From a virus: a stretch of DNA of 25,439 nucleotides. Of this stretch, positions 6,126-12,484 are shown piece after piece. Within the stretch, counting starts at the first letter, position 1, and every line of letters begins with the position of its first letter. The translations under genes and the position numbers were made by a program. The notes under the pieces were generated by a model. That model was not told the origin of the DNA. It saw only the letters and a program-made list of their open reading frames with translations, and did no database searches. The stretch is taken from positions 1 through 25,439 of the IMG/VR virus record IMGVR_UViG_3300008117_000561; one strand, given 5' to 3'.

Positions 6126-6487
6126 AGCATATCGGCGCCAGCCTGCCTGCTGTGGGCAGTGGCTGGCGAAAGATACGCTGTCCATTTCATCCAGATAAAC
6201 ACGCATCAGCAGGTGTAAATTTTGATGAAGAAAGATTCAAGTGCCACGGATGCGGTGTCGGTGGTGATGTTTACGATTTAATTATGCAAAGAGAAGGAGG
6301 TAACTATCGTGAGGCTGTCAAATTCGCAGAGACAATTTCTCCTACAGGCAACACAAGAATACGCCCAGCACATACATCAAGCAGAAGATTATCTGGCAAC
6401 TCGGAATCTGTCGGTAGAAGAAGCAAAGAGATTTCATTTAGGAGTAGTGGACAATCCATTACCAGGTCACGAAGGATACAAGGGTAA
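6095..6487 (+). CDS. Primase, CHC2 zinc-finger part
   Basis: Residues 20-70 carry the DnaG-type CHC2 zinc motif: Cys29-Pro-Phe-His32, then Cys50-His-Gly-Cys53, followed by GVGGDVYDLIM and REGGNYREAVKFAE. This domain recognises template DNA in phage primases. After about residue 80 the sequence turns Ser/Arg-rich and loses any resemblance to primases, while the +1 frame becomes primase-like from about 6330. The tail to 6487 is therefore probably out-of-frame readthrough. The gene is either one part of a two-gene primase, the upstream half of a +1 frameshift, or a product of a sequence error. Confidence 0.7.
   Translation: MDKHSIAAYLEHIGASLPAVGSGWRKIRCPFHPDKHASAGVNFDEERFKCHGCGVGGDVYDLIMQREGGNYREAVKFAETISPTGNTRIRPAHTSSRRLSGNSESVGRRSKEISFRSSGQSITRSRRIQG
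6294..6300 (+). promoter_or_regulatory. Internal Shine-Dalgarno for the TOPRIM gene
   Basis: AAGGAGG lies eight bases before a GTG at 6309, inside the CHC2 gene. It is one of the strongest ribosome sites in the window. It also encodes the conserved REGG of the CHC2 domain, so it may be partly fortuitous. It decides the start given to the downstream primase half. Confidence 0.5.
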
Positions 6488-6938
6488 GTTAGTTATTCCT
6501 TACATAACACCATCAGGTGTTGTTGACTTAAGGTTCCGTAGTATCCACGGCGAAGACCCTAAATACATAGGTCTGCCAGGTGCAAAGACAACAATGTTTA
6601 ATGCTCAGGCAGTGCTAACAGCAGAACAATACATATGCGTAACAGAGGGTGAGATAGACTGCGTAACAGTATCAGTCAAAACAAATCACCCATCAGTAGG
6701 TATTCCAGGCGCTAACAATTGGAAGCCCTACTATACAAAAATATTAGATGACTTTGAAGTAGTTATAGTCTTAGCAGACGGTGATACTCCAGGGCTAGAG
6801 TTCGGCAAAAAGATTAGCCGAGAACTAAACAATGTAAATATAGTTCAGATGCCAGAAGGACACGATGTAAACAGCATTGTGATACAGGAAGGAGTACAGT
6901 TTTTAGATGACAAAATCAGAAAATGTTTGGGAGAGTAA
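6309..6938 (+). CDS. Primase, TOPRIM part
   Basis: The 209-residue frame contains a primase linker (HIHQAEDYLATRNLSVEEAK, residues 21-40) and a TOPRIM fold: VTEGEIDCVTV with Glu113, then VIVLADGDTPG with Asp157 and Asp159, then a GHDVNSI segment. TOPRIM domains of this class synthesise RNA primers. Normally CHC2 and TOPRIM are one chain. Here they lie in frames that differ by +1 and overlap by 179 bases. The GTG at 6309 has its own ribosome site, so independent translation is possible. The first 15 residues (RLSNSQRQFLL) are not clearly primase-like, which would also fit a frame switch around 6330-6360. Confidence 0.7.
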   Translation: MRLSNSQRQFLLQATQEYAQHIHQAEDYLATRNLSVEEAKRFHLGVVDNPLPGHEGYKGKLVIPYITPSGVVDLRFRSIHGEDPKYIGLPGAKTTMFNAQAVLTAEQYICVTEGEIDCVTVSVKTNHPSVGIPGANNWKPYYTKILDDFEVVIVLADGDTPGLEFGKKISRELNNVNIVQMPEGHDVNSIVIQEGVQFLDDKIRKCLGE

Positions 6939-7227
6939 AGGAGATATGGATAAAGTCTGGGATTATATAAAAGAAAACCCACGACTTATCGGGCTACCTC
7001 TCTCAGAGCGCAGAGGCATAGATTTACTATCAGCACTTAAAGACATATATGAAACCAATAAGATTAATACAGATGCTGCTCAGGTATTATTAACACTACT
7101 AGCAAATGTTCTAGTCGCAGCATCACAAGGTGATGGCGAAGAAGTTATAGAAGAAGTCTTAGTCCAAGATGCTATGCTTCAGTTTGAATCCAAGATGAAG
7201 GAGATATTAAATGAAGGACATCAATAA
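6907..7227 (+). CDS. Hypothetical acidic helical protein, 106 aa
   Basis: The 106-residue product is predicted helical and acidic and ends FESKMKEILNEGHQ. The start at 6907 has AAGGAG twelve bases upstream. An alternative ATG at 6946 has AAGGAG only two bases upstream, which is too close for normal use, so 6907 is kept. It overlaps the primase by 32 bases and the next gene by 17. No family recognised. Confidence 0.55.
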   Translation: MTKSENVWESKGDMDKVWDYIKENPRLIGLPLSERRGIDLLSALKDIYETNKINTDAAQVLLTLLANVLVAASQGDGEEVIEEVLVQDAMLQFESKMKEILNEGHQ

Positions 7228-7525
7228 TCTAGATGAAATACTTACAGACCTAAAGATAGTTATGGTTCAGAAGCATCAAGACTACGGTCCATACAACATA
7301 GCCCACGCTCCAGGCGGTGCTATGAATGGACTATTAGTTCGTATGCACGACAAAATGGAACGCTTACAAAATTTGTTTTATAAAAGAAACAACACGCCGA
7401 ACTATGAACCTATAGAGGATACGCTGAAAGACTTAGCAAACTATGCCATAATAGGACTATTGGTACAAAGAGGTCAGTGGAAGGGCGTTAACGAAAACCG
7501 TGATAGTTCACCTAACGAAGGATGA
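7211..7525 (+). CDS. DUF1599/MazG-like nucleotide-associated protein
   Basis: The ATG follows AAGGAGATATTAA. The 104-residue protein has KHQDYGPYNIAHA (residues 21-33), RMHDKMERLQNLF and IEDTLKDLANYAIIGLLVQRG (68-87). This is the signature of the DUF1599 / 'nucleotide modification associated domain 1' family. It resembles all-alpha MazG-type pyrophosphohydrolases: acidic helix pairs with Glu/Asp that would bind Mg-nucleotide. A role in cleaning or modifying the nucleotide pool during phage replication is the usual proposal. No DNA-modification partner enzyme is visible in the window. Confidence 0.65.
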   Translation: MKDINNLDEILTDLKIVMVQKHQDYGPYNIAHAPGGAMNGLLVRMHDKMERLQNLFYKRNNTPNYEPIEDTLKDLANYAIIGLLVQRGQWKGVNENRDSSPNEG

Positions 7526-7973
7526 AGTTAGGGTCTGCACTTTATTAGCCGTAGAAAGATGGCTAACTAAGTTTGGCTCAGTTGATAGACCTAACTATGC
7601 AATGGGTAAAAAAACTGGTGCACTTGAGCCAGAAATAAATGCAAACATCAGAGCCAATGTAGCCGAATGGGCAGTGGCAAAGGCATACAACCTTCAATGG
7701 TCTGTGCCTTGGTATCCTAATGAATTACACAAGGATAGAAAAGATATACCTGATGTTGGCAATGTTGAGATTAGAACTGTTAGAACTCGTGACTCTATAC
7801 CTTTCTGGAAAAAAGATATAAACAAAACAATCTTTGGTGTTAAAGTTTTAGATGAAGAATATTATTCATCTGTCCAGATTTATGGCAGTTTCAATGCTAA
7901 TGATTATATGAGGGCTGAATATACTGATACTCAAATAGATGGCTGGAGGGTTCCTGTTTCGGAAATAAAATGA
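7500..7973 (+). CDS. PD-(D/E)XK-like nuclease-fold protein
   Basis: A GTG start overlaps the previous gene by 26 bases. The 157-residue protein has ANVAEWAVAKAYNL (Glu56), then IPDVGNVEIRTVRT with Asp85, Glu90 and Arg92. The order E ... D ... E-x-R resembles phage proteins with a 'DVG ... E-x-R' PD-(D/E)XK-like core in which Arg replaces the usual catalytic Lys. It might be a structure-specific nuclease or an inactive binding protein. The family name is unknown to me. The gene ends in an ATGA overlap with the next. Confidence 0.5.
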   Translation: MIVHLTKDEVRVCTLLAVERWLTKFGSVDRPNYAMGKKTGALEPEINANIRANVAEWAVAKAYNLQWSVPWYPNELHKDRKDIPDVGNVEIRTVRTRDSIPFWKKDINKTIFGVKVLDEEYYSSVQIYGSFNANDYMRAEYTDTQIDGWRVPVSEIK

Positions 7974-8272
7974 ACGATTACATAGACAAGTATGATTTAT
8001 TAGTTGCATCCCTAGCAACTGAATACCATAGAAAATATCCTATGGTTGAGACGCTAGATATCCAACAGATACTATGGCTATGGTTTGTTACCCATCCATT
8101 AAAGTATAAAGAATGGTCTGAGTTAGACCAAAAAGATAGAGACAAATTAATAGCAAAGTCTTTAAGAAATGCAGCAATCAAGTATTGTGAAAAAGAAAAA
8201 GCCAAGACTGTTGGCTATGAACTGATAGATATTTATTATTATGATGCCTCTGTGATAGAGGTCAGAGGCTAA
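7970..8272 (+). CDS. HTH/sigma-like protein, N-terminal part
   Basis: The 100-residue frame has a DIQQILWLWFVTHP segment (residues 30-43) and a helical LRNAAIKYCEKEKAKTVGYE stretch, then DIYYYDASVIE. This resembles the N-terminal half of actinophage sigma-factor-like or HTH DNA-binding proteins. The frame then stops after VRG, while the typical C-terminal helix-turn-helix of such proteins continues in the +1 frame (8259-8462) with no start codon of its own. The gene is therefore read as one protein interrupted by a +1 frame change, and perhaps also a deletion, since the segment normally joining the two halves looks short. Confidence 0.6.
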   Translation: MNDYIDKYDLLVASLATEYHRKYPMVETLDIQQILWLWFVTHPLKYKEWSELDQKDRDKLIAKSLRNAAIKYCEKEKAKTVGYELIDIYYYDASVIEVRG

Positions 8273-8462
8273 ACAAAACATTCTCAGAACCAGATTTAGC
8301 ACAGACAACAGCGAATGGAATCTCATAGCAAAGGACCTAAACACCACAGTTGATGGTGCAAGAATGAAAGTTCAACGGGCTATTAATTCTTTAATAAGAA
8401 ATTTAGGCGGATGGAAACCTTACTTTGATGAAGATGTACAGCAGGCTAAAGAAGATGAGTGA
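8259..8462 (+). CDS. HTH/sigma-like protein, C-terminal part in +1 frame
   Basis: This open frame follows an in-frame TAG at 8256-8258 and lacks an early start codon; the first ATG is at about 8365. It encodes a helix-turn-helix of sigma region 4 type: WNLIAKDLNTTVDGARMKV, then QRAINSLIRNLGGWKPYF. It overlaps the upstream half by 14 bases (8259-8272), the only window in which a ribosome could switch frames. Its TGA overlaps the next start (ATGAGTGA at 8455-8462), showing that the frame is maintained to its proper end. It is either a product of +1 frameshifting or evidence of a disrupted gene. Confidence 0.6.
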   Translation, partial: RSEAKQNILRTRFSTDNSEWNLIAKDLNTTVDGARMKVQRAINSLIRNLGGWKPYFDEDVQQAKEDE

Positions 8463-8691
8463 GGAAAGCAAAGACATTCGGGAATTGTTTAGCCGAATTG
8501 ATTACAGCAAAGCAATGGATTTAAGAGAGACTCCCATTGGTGATATCTGTGTGTGTGGCTGTGAAGTTTTTGTAATGCTGGGTGGATTTGTAGATGGAGA
8601 AGTTGCTTTCTATTTTCTGGATGGAGAGTGTGCTAGTTGTGGCAGTATGGTTACCCTACCTACACCAAAGGATTATGATGCCGACTTATGA
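8455..8691 (+). CDS. Zinc-ribbon protein, 78 aa
   Basis: The ATG at 8455 overlaps the end of the HTH frame and is preferred to the in-frame 8425, which lacks spacing. The 78-residue product has ICVCGCEVF (Cys at about 42, 44 and 46) and GECASCGSM (Cys about 65 and 68), a two-knuckle zinc ribbon flanking beta strands. Similar small zinc ribbons often sit beside FmdB-like genes in actinophages. Function unknown. Confidence 0.65.
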   Translation: MSEESKDIRELFSRIDYSKAMDLRETPIGDICVCGCEVFVMLGGFVDGEVAFYFLDGECASCGSMVTLPTPKDYDADL

Positions 8692-8839
8692 ATTTAAATG
8701 CAATCAATGTGCTACACTTATAGAAACAAATACTAGGGATTTACCAACCTGTAATCTTTGTGGAGAGATAATGATTAGGTTGTACTCATCAACACCAGTA
8801 CATTTTAAAGGAACTGGTTTCTACAAGACGGGTGGTTAA
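8678..8839 (+). CDS. FmdB-like zinc-ribbon protein
   Basis: The second of two adjacent ATGs is chosen because the protein then begins MPTYEFKC, the canonical FmdB start. The 53 residues hold C8-N-Q-C11 and C25-N-L-C28, and end FKGTGFYKTGG, the family's conserved tail. FmdB-type ribbons are proposed regulatory or nucleic-acid-binding proteins, with no proven function. It overlaps the previous gene by 14 bases and directly abuts the next. Confidence 0.75.
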   Translation: MPTYEFKCNQCATLIETNTRDLPTCNLCGEIMIRLYSSTPVHFKGTGFYKTGG

Positions 8840-9298
8840 ATGCTAGAACCTATACGCCAGGTAAATGCTGACGGTAAACGGGAAAAAATAGCAGCAGGTG
8901 CTTTAGAAAGTTATTTTCAAGGTTGGAAGTTATATCCAACTCCACGCTTTTACTTTTCAGATTTTCATATCTGCTTACAATGGGGCAATGGTAGAGAGAA
9001 TTACATAGGCGACTTAGAAGTTAAGTGGCTTAAAACAGATAGTAGCAAGCCAGCCATCTTTCCATTTAATAAATTACAACAGATGATGATAGCCCCACCA
9101 TATACAGATAACGAACATTCATATCATCGCATTTGTTTTAGATATTCAGATGGTATCAGTGTCATACCAGCCAGATTATTAGCAGGAACAGAACCAGTAT
9201 TTCATACAAGATGGGATACTAAAGAAAGAGATTTAGTAGTATATTATAATGCTCACGATTATCCAGAGTATTGGCACAATCTACTAATAAATGAATAG
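8840..9298 (+). CDS. Hypothetical protein, possible nuclease fold
   Basis: The ATG follows the FmdB-like stop without a gap. Of 152 residues, the segment YFSDFHICLQWGNGRENYIG is followed by DLEVKWLK, in which Asp58, Glu60 and Lys62, and perhaps Asp41, could form a D ... E-x-K nuclease centre; NKLQQMM follows. Aromatic content is high (many Trp, Tyr and Phe), and the rest looks beta-rich. It could be a restriction-type nuclease, but the match is to a motif only. It is the last gene of the left operon. Confidence 0.5.
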   Translation: MLEPIRQVNADGKREKIAAGALESYFQGWKLYPTPRFYFSDFHICLQWGNGRENYIGDLEVKWLKTDSSKPAIFPFNKLQQMMIAPPYTDNEHSYHRICFRYSDGISVIPARLLAGTEPVFHTRWDTKERDLVVYYNAHDYPEYWHNLLINE

Positions 9299-9352
9299 TC
9301 TGTTGGTCAGGGAAAACTAACAGATATCTATTAGCAGGGGAAACTAATAGAT
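9299..9352 (+). promoter_or_regulatory. Tandem covarying hairpins with CAGGG(G)AAA loops
   Basis: Two adjacent hairpins start one base after the last stop codon of the left operon. The first pairs 9299-9307 with 9316-9324 (nine pairs, one G-U) around loop CAGGGAAA. The second pairs 9326-9334 with 9344-9352 (nine perfect pairs) around loop CAGGGGAAA. The two copies are alike in sequence but differ by compensating changes (G9302-C9321 versus A9330-T9348; G9305-T9318 versus A9333-T9345), which argues for selected RNA structure. Confidence 0.65.
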
Positions 9353-9399
9353 GGGGTAGAGGTAAATCAAAAGTTTGCTTCTACCCCTTAAAATTTTTA
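9353..9399 (+). terminator. Rho-independent terminator of the left operon
   Basis: GGGGTAGAGGTAAAT (9353-9367) pairs over 15 positions, three of them G-U, with 9373-9387 around a CAAAA loop. It is followed by TTAAAATTTTTA. The strong GC base and T-rich tail fit intrinsic termination of plus-strand transcripts. It directly abuts the tandem hairpins. Confidence 0.8.
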
Positions 9400-9431
9400 T
9401 ACTGTGGGTCTATATTTGGAAGTGCACAAGC

Positions 9432-9479
9432 AATAAAAAAGAACCCCCATCCCTAGTATTACTACTAGTTCAGGGGGTT
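9432..9479 (-). terminator. Rho-independent terminator of the late operon
   Basis: AACCCCC (9442-9448) pairs with GGGGGTT (9473-9479), with an inner CTAGT/ACTAG stem (9453-9457 with 9464-9468). Read on the minus strand, the hairpin is followed by TTCTTTTTTATT, a proper T-tract, so it ends the late transcript. The plus strand shows only a short TTT after the stem, so it may also be a weak backup there. A further small palindrome, TGGGC/GCCCA at 9492-9508, lies between it and the last late gene. Confidence 0.8.
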
Positions 9480-9519
9480 TAAGGTCTGTAATGGGCGTTT
9501 AAAGCCCAATTAGGGGCAT

Positions 9520-9732
9520 CTACTTAGAGCCTAGACCATATTCTTTTTCAGTCTTATCAGCCCATTTAGCCAATGGTGCCGCTAAAGAGCCAATCAAAAT
9601 TGCTTGTTCAGGTGCTAGGTCAGCAGCAAGTGCCAATCCCATAGTGATTGCTGAGGCTAGTACTGCACGAAGATAAGACTTAAATGCTGCCTTAGTCTTC
9701 TTGCTCTTTAATCTTGCGATTAAATCTTTCAT
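9520..9732 (-). CDS. Holin-like small membrane protein, 70 aa
   Basis: The start at 9732 is set by AAGAAGGAGAAGTA directly upstream on the minus strand; a longer frame to 9813 overlaps the endolysin needlessly. The N-terminus is basic (residues 1-20), followed by hydrophobic segments at about 21-41 and 44-56, and a charged C-terminus (KWADKTEKEYG). Size, topology and place as last late gene after an endolysin fit a holin or lysis accessory protein. The exact membrane topology cannot be settled by eye. Confidence 0.6.
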   Translation of the reverse strand: MKDLIARLKSKKTKAAFKSYLRAVLASAITMGLALAADLAPEQAILIGSLAAPLAKWADKTEKEYGLGSK

Positions 9733-10136
9733 TACTTCTCCTTCTTTGGTAGTGGCTTTACTGATGCTACCACCTTGTTGAGTGTTTTTGCTTTTCCCAT
9801 CCAGCCAAACCACGGTGATGTGTCATCACCGCAATTATCTTTGATGGAAATATGTAGATGTTTATTATGCTGGTTGACTCCAGTGTATTTAGTTTCGCCA
9901 TTTTTGGCTGACCAAATCTTGCCAGTAAATATTAAATACTTAACTCGTTTATCTTCTTTTAATTTCTCATAGATTTCAAAACAATCTATACCATTCTTAG
10001 GGTCGTGAGTTAAATCGGCTGCGTATCCCGTGTTATGGTCTGAGGTCGGACTCTGTTTTAGGTGGGCAGCAGATGGTAGTAGACCATCGCTTGCTTTCTT
10101 CCGCTTCGGTCTTAATGCCGTCGCTTGACGGAGCAC
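9732..10136 (-). CDS. M15-type peptidase endolysin
   Basis: The product has the zinc peptidase motif SDHNTGYAADLTHDP (His34 and Asp41) and a later NKHLHISIK (His93/His95), the metal ligands of VanY/endolysin M15 enzymes, which cut peptidoglycan cross-bridges. The GTG at 10136 has no visible ribosome site. In the same frame, homologous-looking sequence (KKATPAAIAVLRQATALRP) continues upstream, open to about 10196, where it lies inside the holin gene in the +1 frame. The true N-terminus is therefore uncertain: start codon inside the holin gene, +1 frameshift from the holin, or a sequence error. Confidence 0.75.
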   Translation of the reverse strand: MLRQATALRPKRKKASDGLLPSAAHLKQSPTSDHNTGYAADLTHDPKNGIDCFEIYEKLKEDKRVKYLIFTGKIWSAKNGETKYTGVNQHNKHLHISIKDNCGDDTSPWFGWMGKAKTLNKVVASVKPLPKKEK

Positions 10137-10278
10137 AGCAATTGCAGCAGGTGTGGCTTTCTTGGCAACAACGGAGTTCAGACAAATAATGTTTAACTAA
10201 ATGTCTTACTCCCATAGCAATTGCGCCTAGTAGTGTTGTTATTGATACGGCTAAAGCAGCCCAGTCAGCAGGTGTCAT
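10033..10278 (-). CDS. Holin-like membrane protein
   Basis: AAGGACC precedes the ATG at 10278. Residues 3-24 (PADWAALAVSITTLLGAIAMG) form one hydrophobic helix, followed by VRHLVKHYLSEL, a pattern I recognise from actinophage holins. After residue 36 the protein becomes a strange Cys-rich tail (CCQESHTCCNCC) while the +1 frame carries the endolysin-like sequence, so the tail is probably not the natural C-terminus. The gene is the first of the lysis cassette in transcription order. Confidence 0.65.
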   Translation of the reverse strand: MTPADWAALAVSITTLLGAIAMGVRHLVKHYLSELRCCQESHTCCNCCAPSSDGIKTEAEESKRWSTTICCPPKTESDLRP

Positions 10279-10279
10279 T

Positions 10280-12484
10280 TTATACGGTCCTTATTATTAT
10301 ATCCAGTATTCCACCATAGCCAGAAAATCCTCTGTCTGGTGGAGTTTGACGAGTAAAAGTTATTTGTTCAATTACAACCTGTCGTGATTCTCCAGTTTGT
10401 AAATCCTGCCAAGTTACTATGTCACCATTTTGTTCAATGGTTTCTAGTTGTGCAATACGGTCTTTTGCCCGACCATCATAGCCAACCATTACATTGTACT
10501 TGTCTGTCTCAACATCATAACAAAAGACAGGAAACTTAATTACTCGCTGACGCGGGGTGGCAATAGTAGCCTTTGCTTGATAACCTTTAAATGTAGGACC
10601 TAAAGTATTTGTAGTTCCATCTCTATAAAGAATAAATTTATACCCAAGATACTCTTGACTACCAGTTGGTTGGCTAGTTGTTACTTCAACTGGACCAACA
10701 GTAGCATCGTATGTAACTAGGTCATACTCTGTACCCTCTGCATCTACAGTTTCTAATGTCATAGAACCGTAGGTAAATTCACCTCTACCTATAAGGCGTT
10801 TAAAGTTTTTAGGCTCAAGAGTATTGTATCTAATGTAACCAGTTTGAATATATCCATCCGTCATTAACGTACTATTTGACTCAATATTAATTGTACCAGT
10901 TTCATTTACTAATGCTGTGGCTGATGATACTGCCGTAGATGCTACGTTAGTTGCTACTTTAGCATAACTAAATGTTGTAGTTGTTGCTGATGTAACTGTG
11001 TATTTACCATTAAATGTAGCATCAACGCCTTCTACCCAGATGCTATCTCCAGTAGTTAATCCGTGGGCTGTAGCAGTAGTTAATGTTGCAACATCAGATG
11101 TTAATTGTTTGTTTGTAATTGTGCCACGGTTTACTGCTGTTGTAGCAAATACTAATCTGTCTGTTTCTCCAGCAAAAGCACAGGCTGTTGTATTATATCC
11201 AGTAACACCATTGTCTAGCCATAAATCATTTGCATAAGCAAATCTTAAACCACCTAAATCATTACCTAAATCTATACGGATAACTCCTGCTTCACCTGCT
11301 ACACCAGTAGCACACCAAGCAAATCTATCTCTAAATGCAAAGTCATAACAAGGTTGGTCAGTTTCAACCATAAGTGGTCCATAAAGAATAGAACCATTAT
11401 CATCTACAGTAGCAACACGAATACCCTTGCTAGTGCCTATTAGCATATAACCAAGATAATAAGCAATCTTATATATTTTTTCTCCTGCTGGCATTTCTGC
11501 TGCTGTAATAGCAGTAGTTAGCGATGGCATTGAACCTGTGCTGGCAGTTAAAACAAACTTATAAATACTAGATTGTATACCAGAAAAACCTGATACATAT
11601 ATAGCAGTACCAGATGCAGTAATACTTGTAAATATGTGGTCAGCATCACTATGAGTATATACAGCAGTAGGTGTAGTACTAGCACTAGTTGAAAACTCAT
11701 ATATCTTATTATTAGCGCCCATAACAATACGGTCTTTAATGTATTCCATAGTCGCATTAGTTACTGTAACACCATTAACAGTAAACATAGGCGTAGCAGT
11801 AGTAGAACTAGTACCTGTTAATGCTTTTTTATTTACTTCTAATTTACCAGATGGACCAGTATCATTGGTTACCCAAAAAGCAGTAGTTCCATCATCGCAA
11901 ATAGCAAATACTTTATCATCAGTACCAGCGTTATAATCAATAAAATCAGTTAATGTTCCATCAGCAGCAATTTTATCTACATCATAACCATCTAATAATA
12001 AAACACCATCAGTGTTAGACCACTTTATACTACGAGCACTTTGAAATGCTCTACCATTATCATCAAGAGGATGAGTTGTATAGTGTGCATTACTAGTATT
12101 TTTTAATAAAGTTACTTCACCTTTGTTCCATACATTAACGCCACGACTATCTTTAAACTGATAAGTACTTTCACCAGTAATTAAAGCAGGGTCATAAAAA
12201 GTAATGCCAGCCCCATCGTGAAATGAGGACTGGCTTCTTATCCACCACCCAGTTAGAGACTGTTCACCAGGTTCAGTTTGGTTATCAAACTGTTCCTTTC
12301 TATACGGAGCAGTCTGGCGAATATATGGTCGTTGGTCAGAAATAGAATATATAAACGGCATACCACCAAGAGCGGTATCATAAGCAATGTCAGTATTCTG
12401 CCAAATAGATTGGGTTGCAACAACACCTACATCTACGGCTATGGCTCGGGTTGCACGACCTTCGGTAATATCACGACCAGCCAC
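10280..12484 (-). CDS. Large tail protein (minor tail / adhesin)
   Basis: The GTG start follows AAGGAGAATAA and directly abuts the preceding stop. This 734-residue protein has no catalytic motif. Its first 120 residues include GWWIRSQSSFHDGAGITFYD, seen in phage tail proteins. The middle shows repeated beta-strand units with Thr/Ala/Gly-rich composition that could be a propeller or beta-helix. Around residues 450-510 there is a HGLTTGDSIWVEGVDATFNGKYTV element, a widespread phage virion beta domain. The C-terminus is a compact beta region. It is likely part of the tail tip or side fibre. Confidence 0.65.
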   Translation of the reverse strand: MAGRDITEGRATRAIAVDVGVVATQSIWQNTDIAYDTALGGMPFIYSISDQRPYIRQTAPYRKEQFDNQTEPGEQSLTGWWIRSQSSFHDGAGITFYDPALITGESTYQFKDSRGVNVWNKGEVTLLKNTSNAHYTTHPLDDNGRAFQSARSIKWSNTDGVLLLDGYDVDKIAADGTLTDFIDYNAGTDDKVFAICDDGTTAFWVTNDTGPSGKLEVNKKALTGTSSTTATPMFTVNGVTVTNATMEYIKDRIVMGANNKIYEFSTSASTTPTAVYTHSDADHIFTSITASGTAIYVSGFSGIQSSIYKFVLTASTGSMPSLTTAITAAEMPAGEKIYKIAYYLGYMLIGTSKGIRVATVDDNGSILYGPLMVETDQPCYDFAFRDRFAWCATGVAGEAGVIRIDLGNDLGGLRFAYANDLWLDNGVTGYNTTACAFAGETDRLVFATTAVNRGTITNKQLTSDVATLTTATAHGLTTGDSIWVEGVDATFNGKYTVTSATTTTFSYAKVATNVASTAVSSATALVNETGTINIESNSTLMTDGYIQTGYIRYNTLEPKNFKRLIGRGEFTYGSMTLETVDAEGTEYDLVTYDATVGPVEVTTSQPTGSQEYLGYKFILYRDGTTNTLGPTFKGYQAKATIATPRQRVIKFPVFCYDVETDKYNVMVGYDGRAKDRIAQLETIEQNGDIVTWQDLQTGESRQVVIEQITFTRQTPPDRGFSGYGGILDIIIRTV

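Noticed and set aside
6350-6487. Ser/Arg-rich tail of the CHC2 primase part as a functional domain
   Set aside because: It lies opposite the conserved primase linker in the +1 frame and has no family pattern, so it is probably an out-of-frame run-on.
10033-10168. Cys-rich C-terminus of the holin as a genuine metal-binding tail
   Set aside because: The +1 frame over the same bases carries endolysin-like sequence, so the Cys-rich frame is more likely a shadow.
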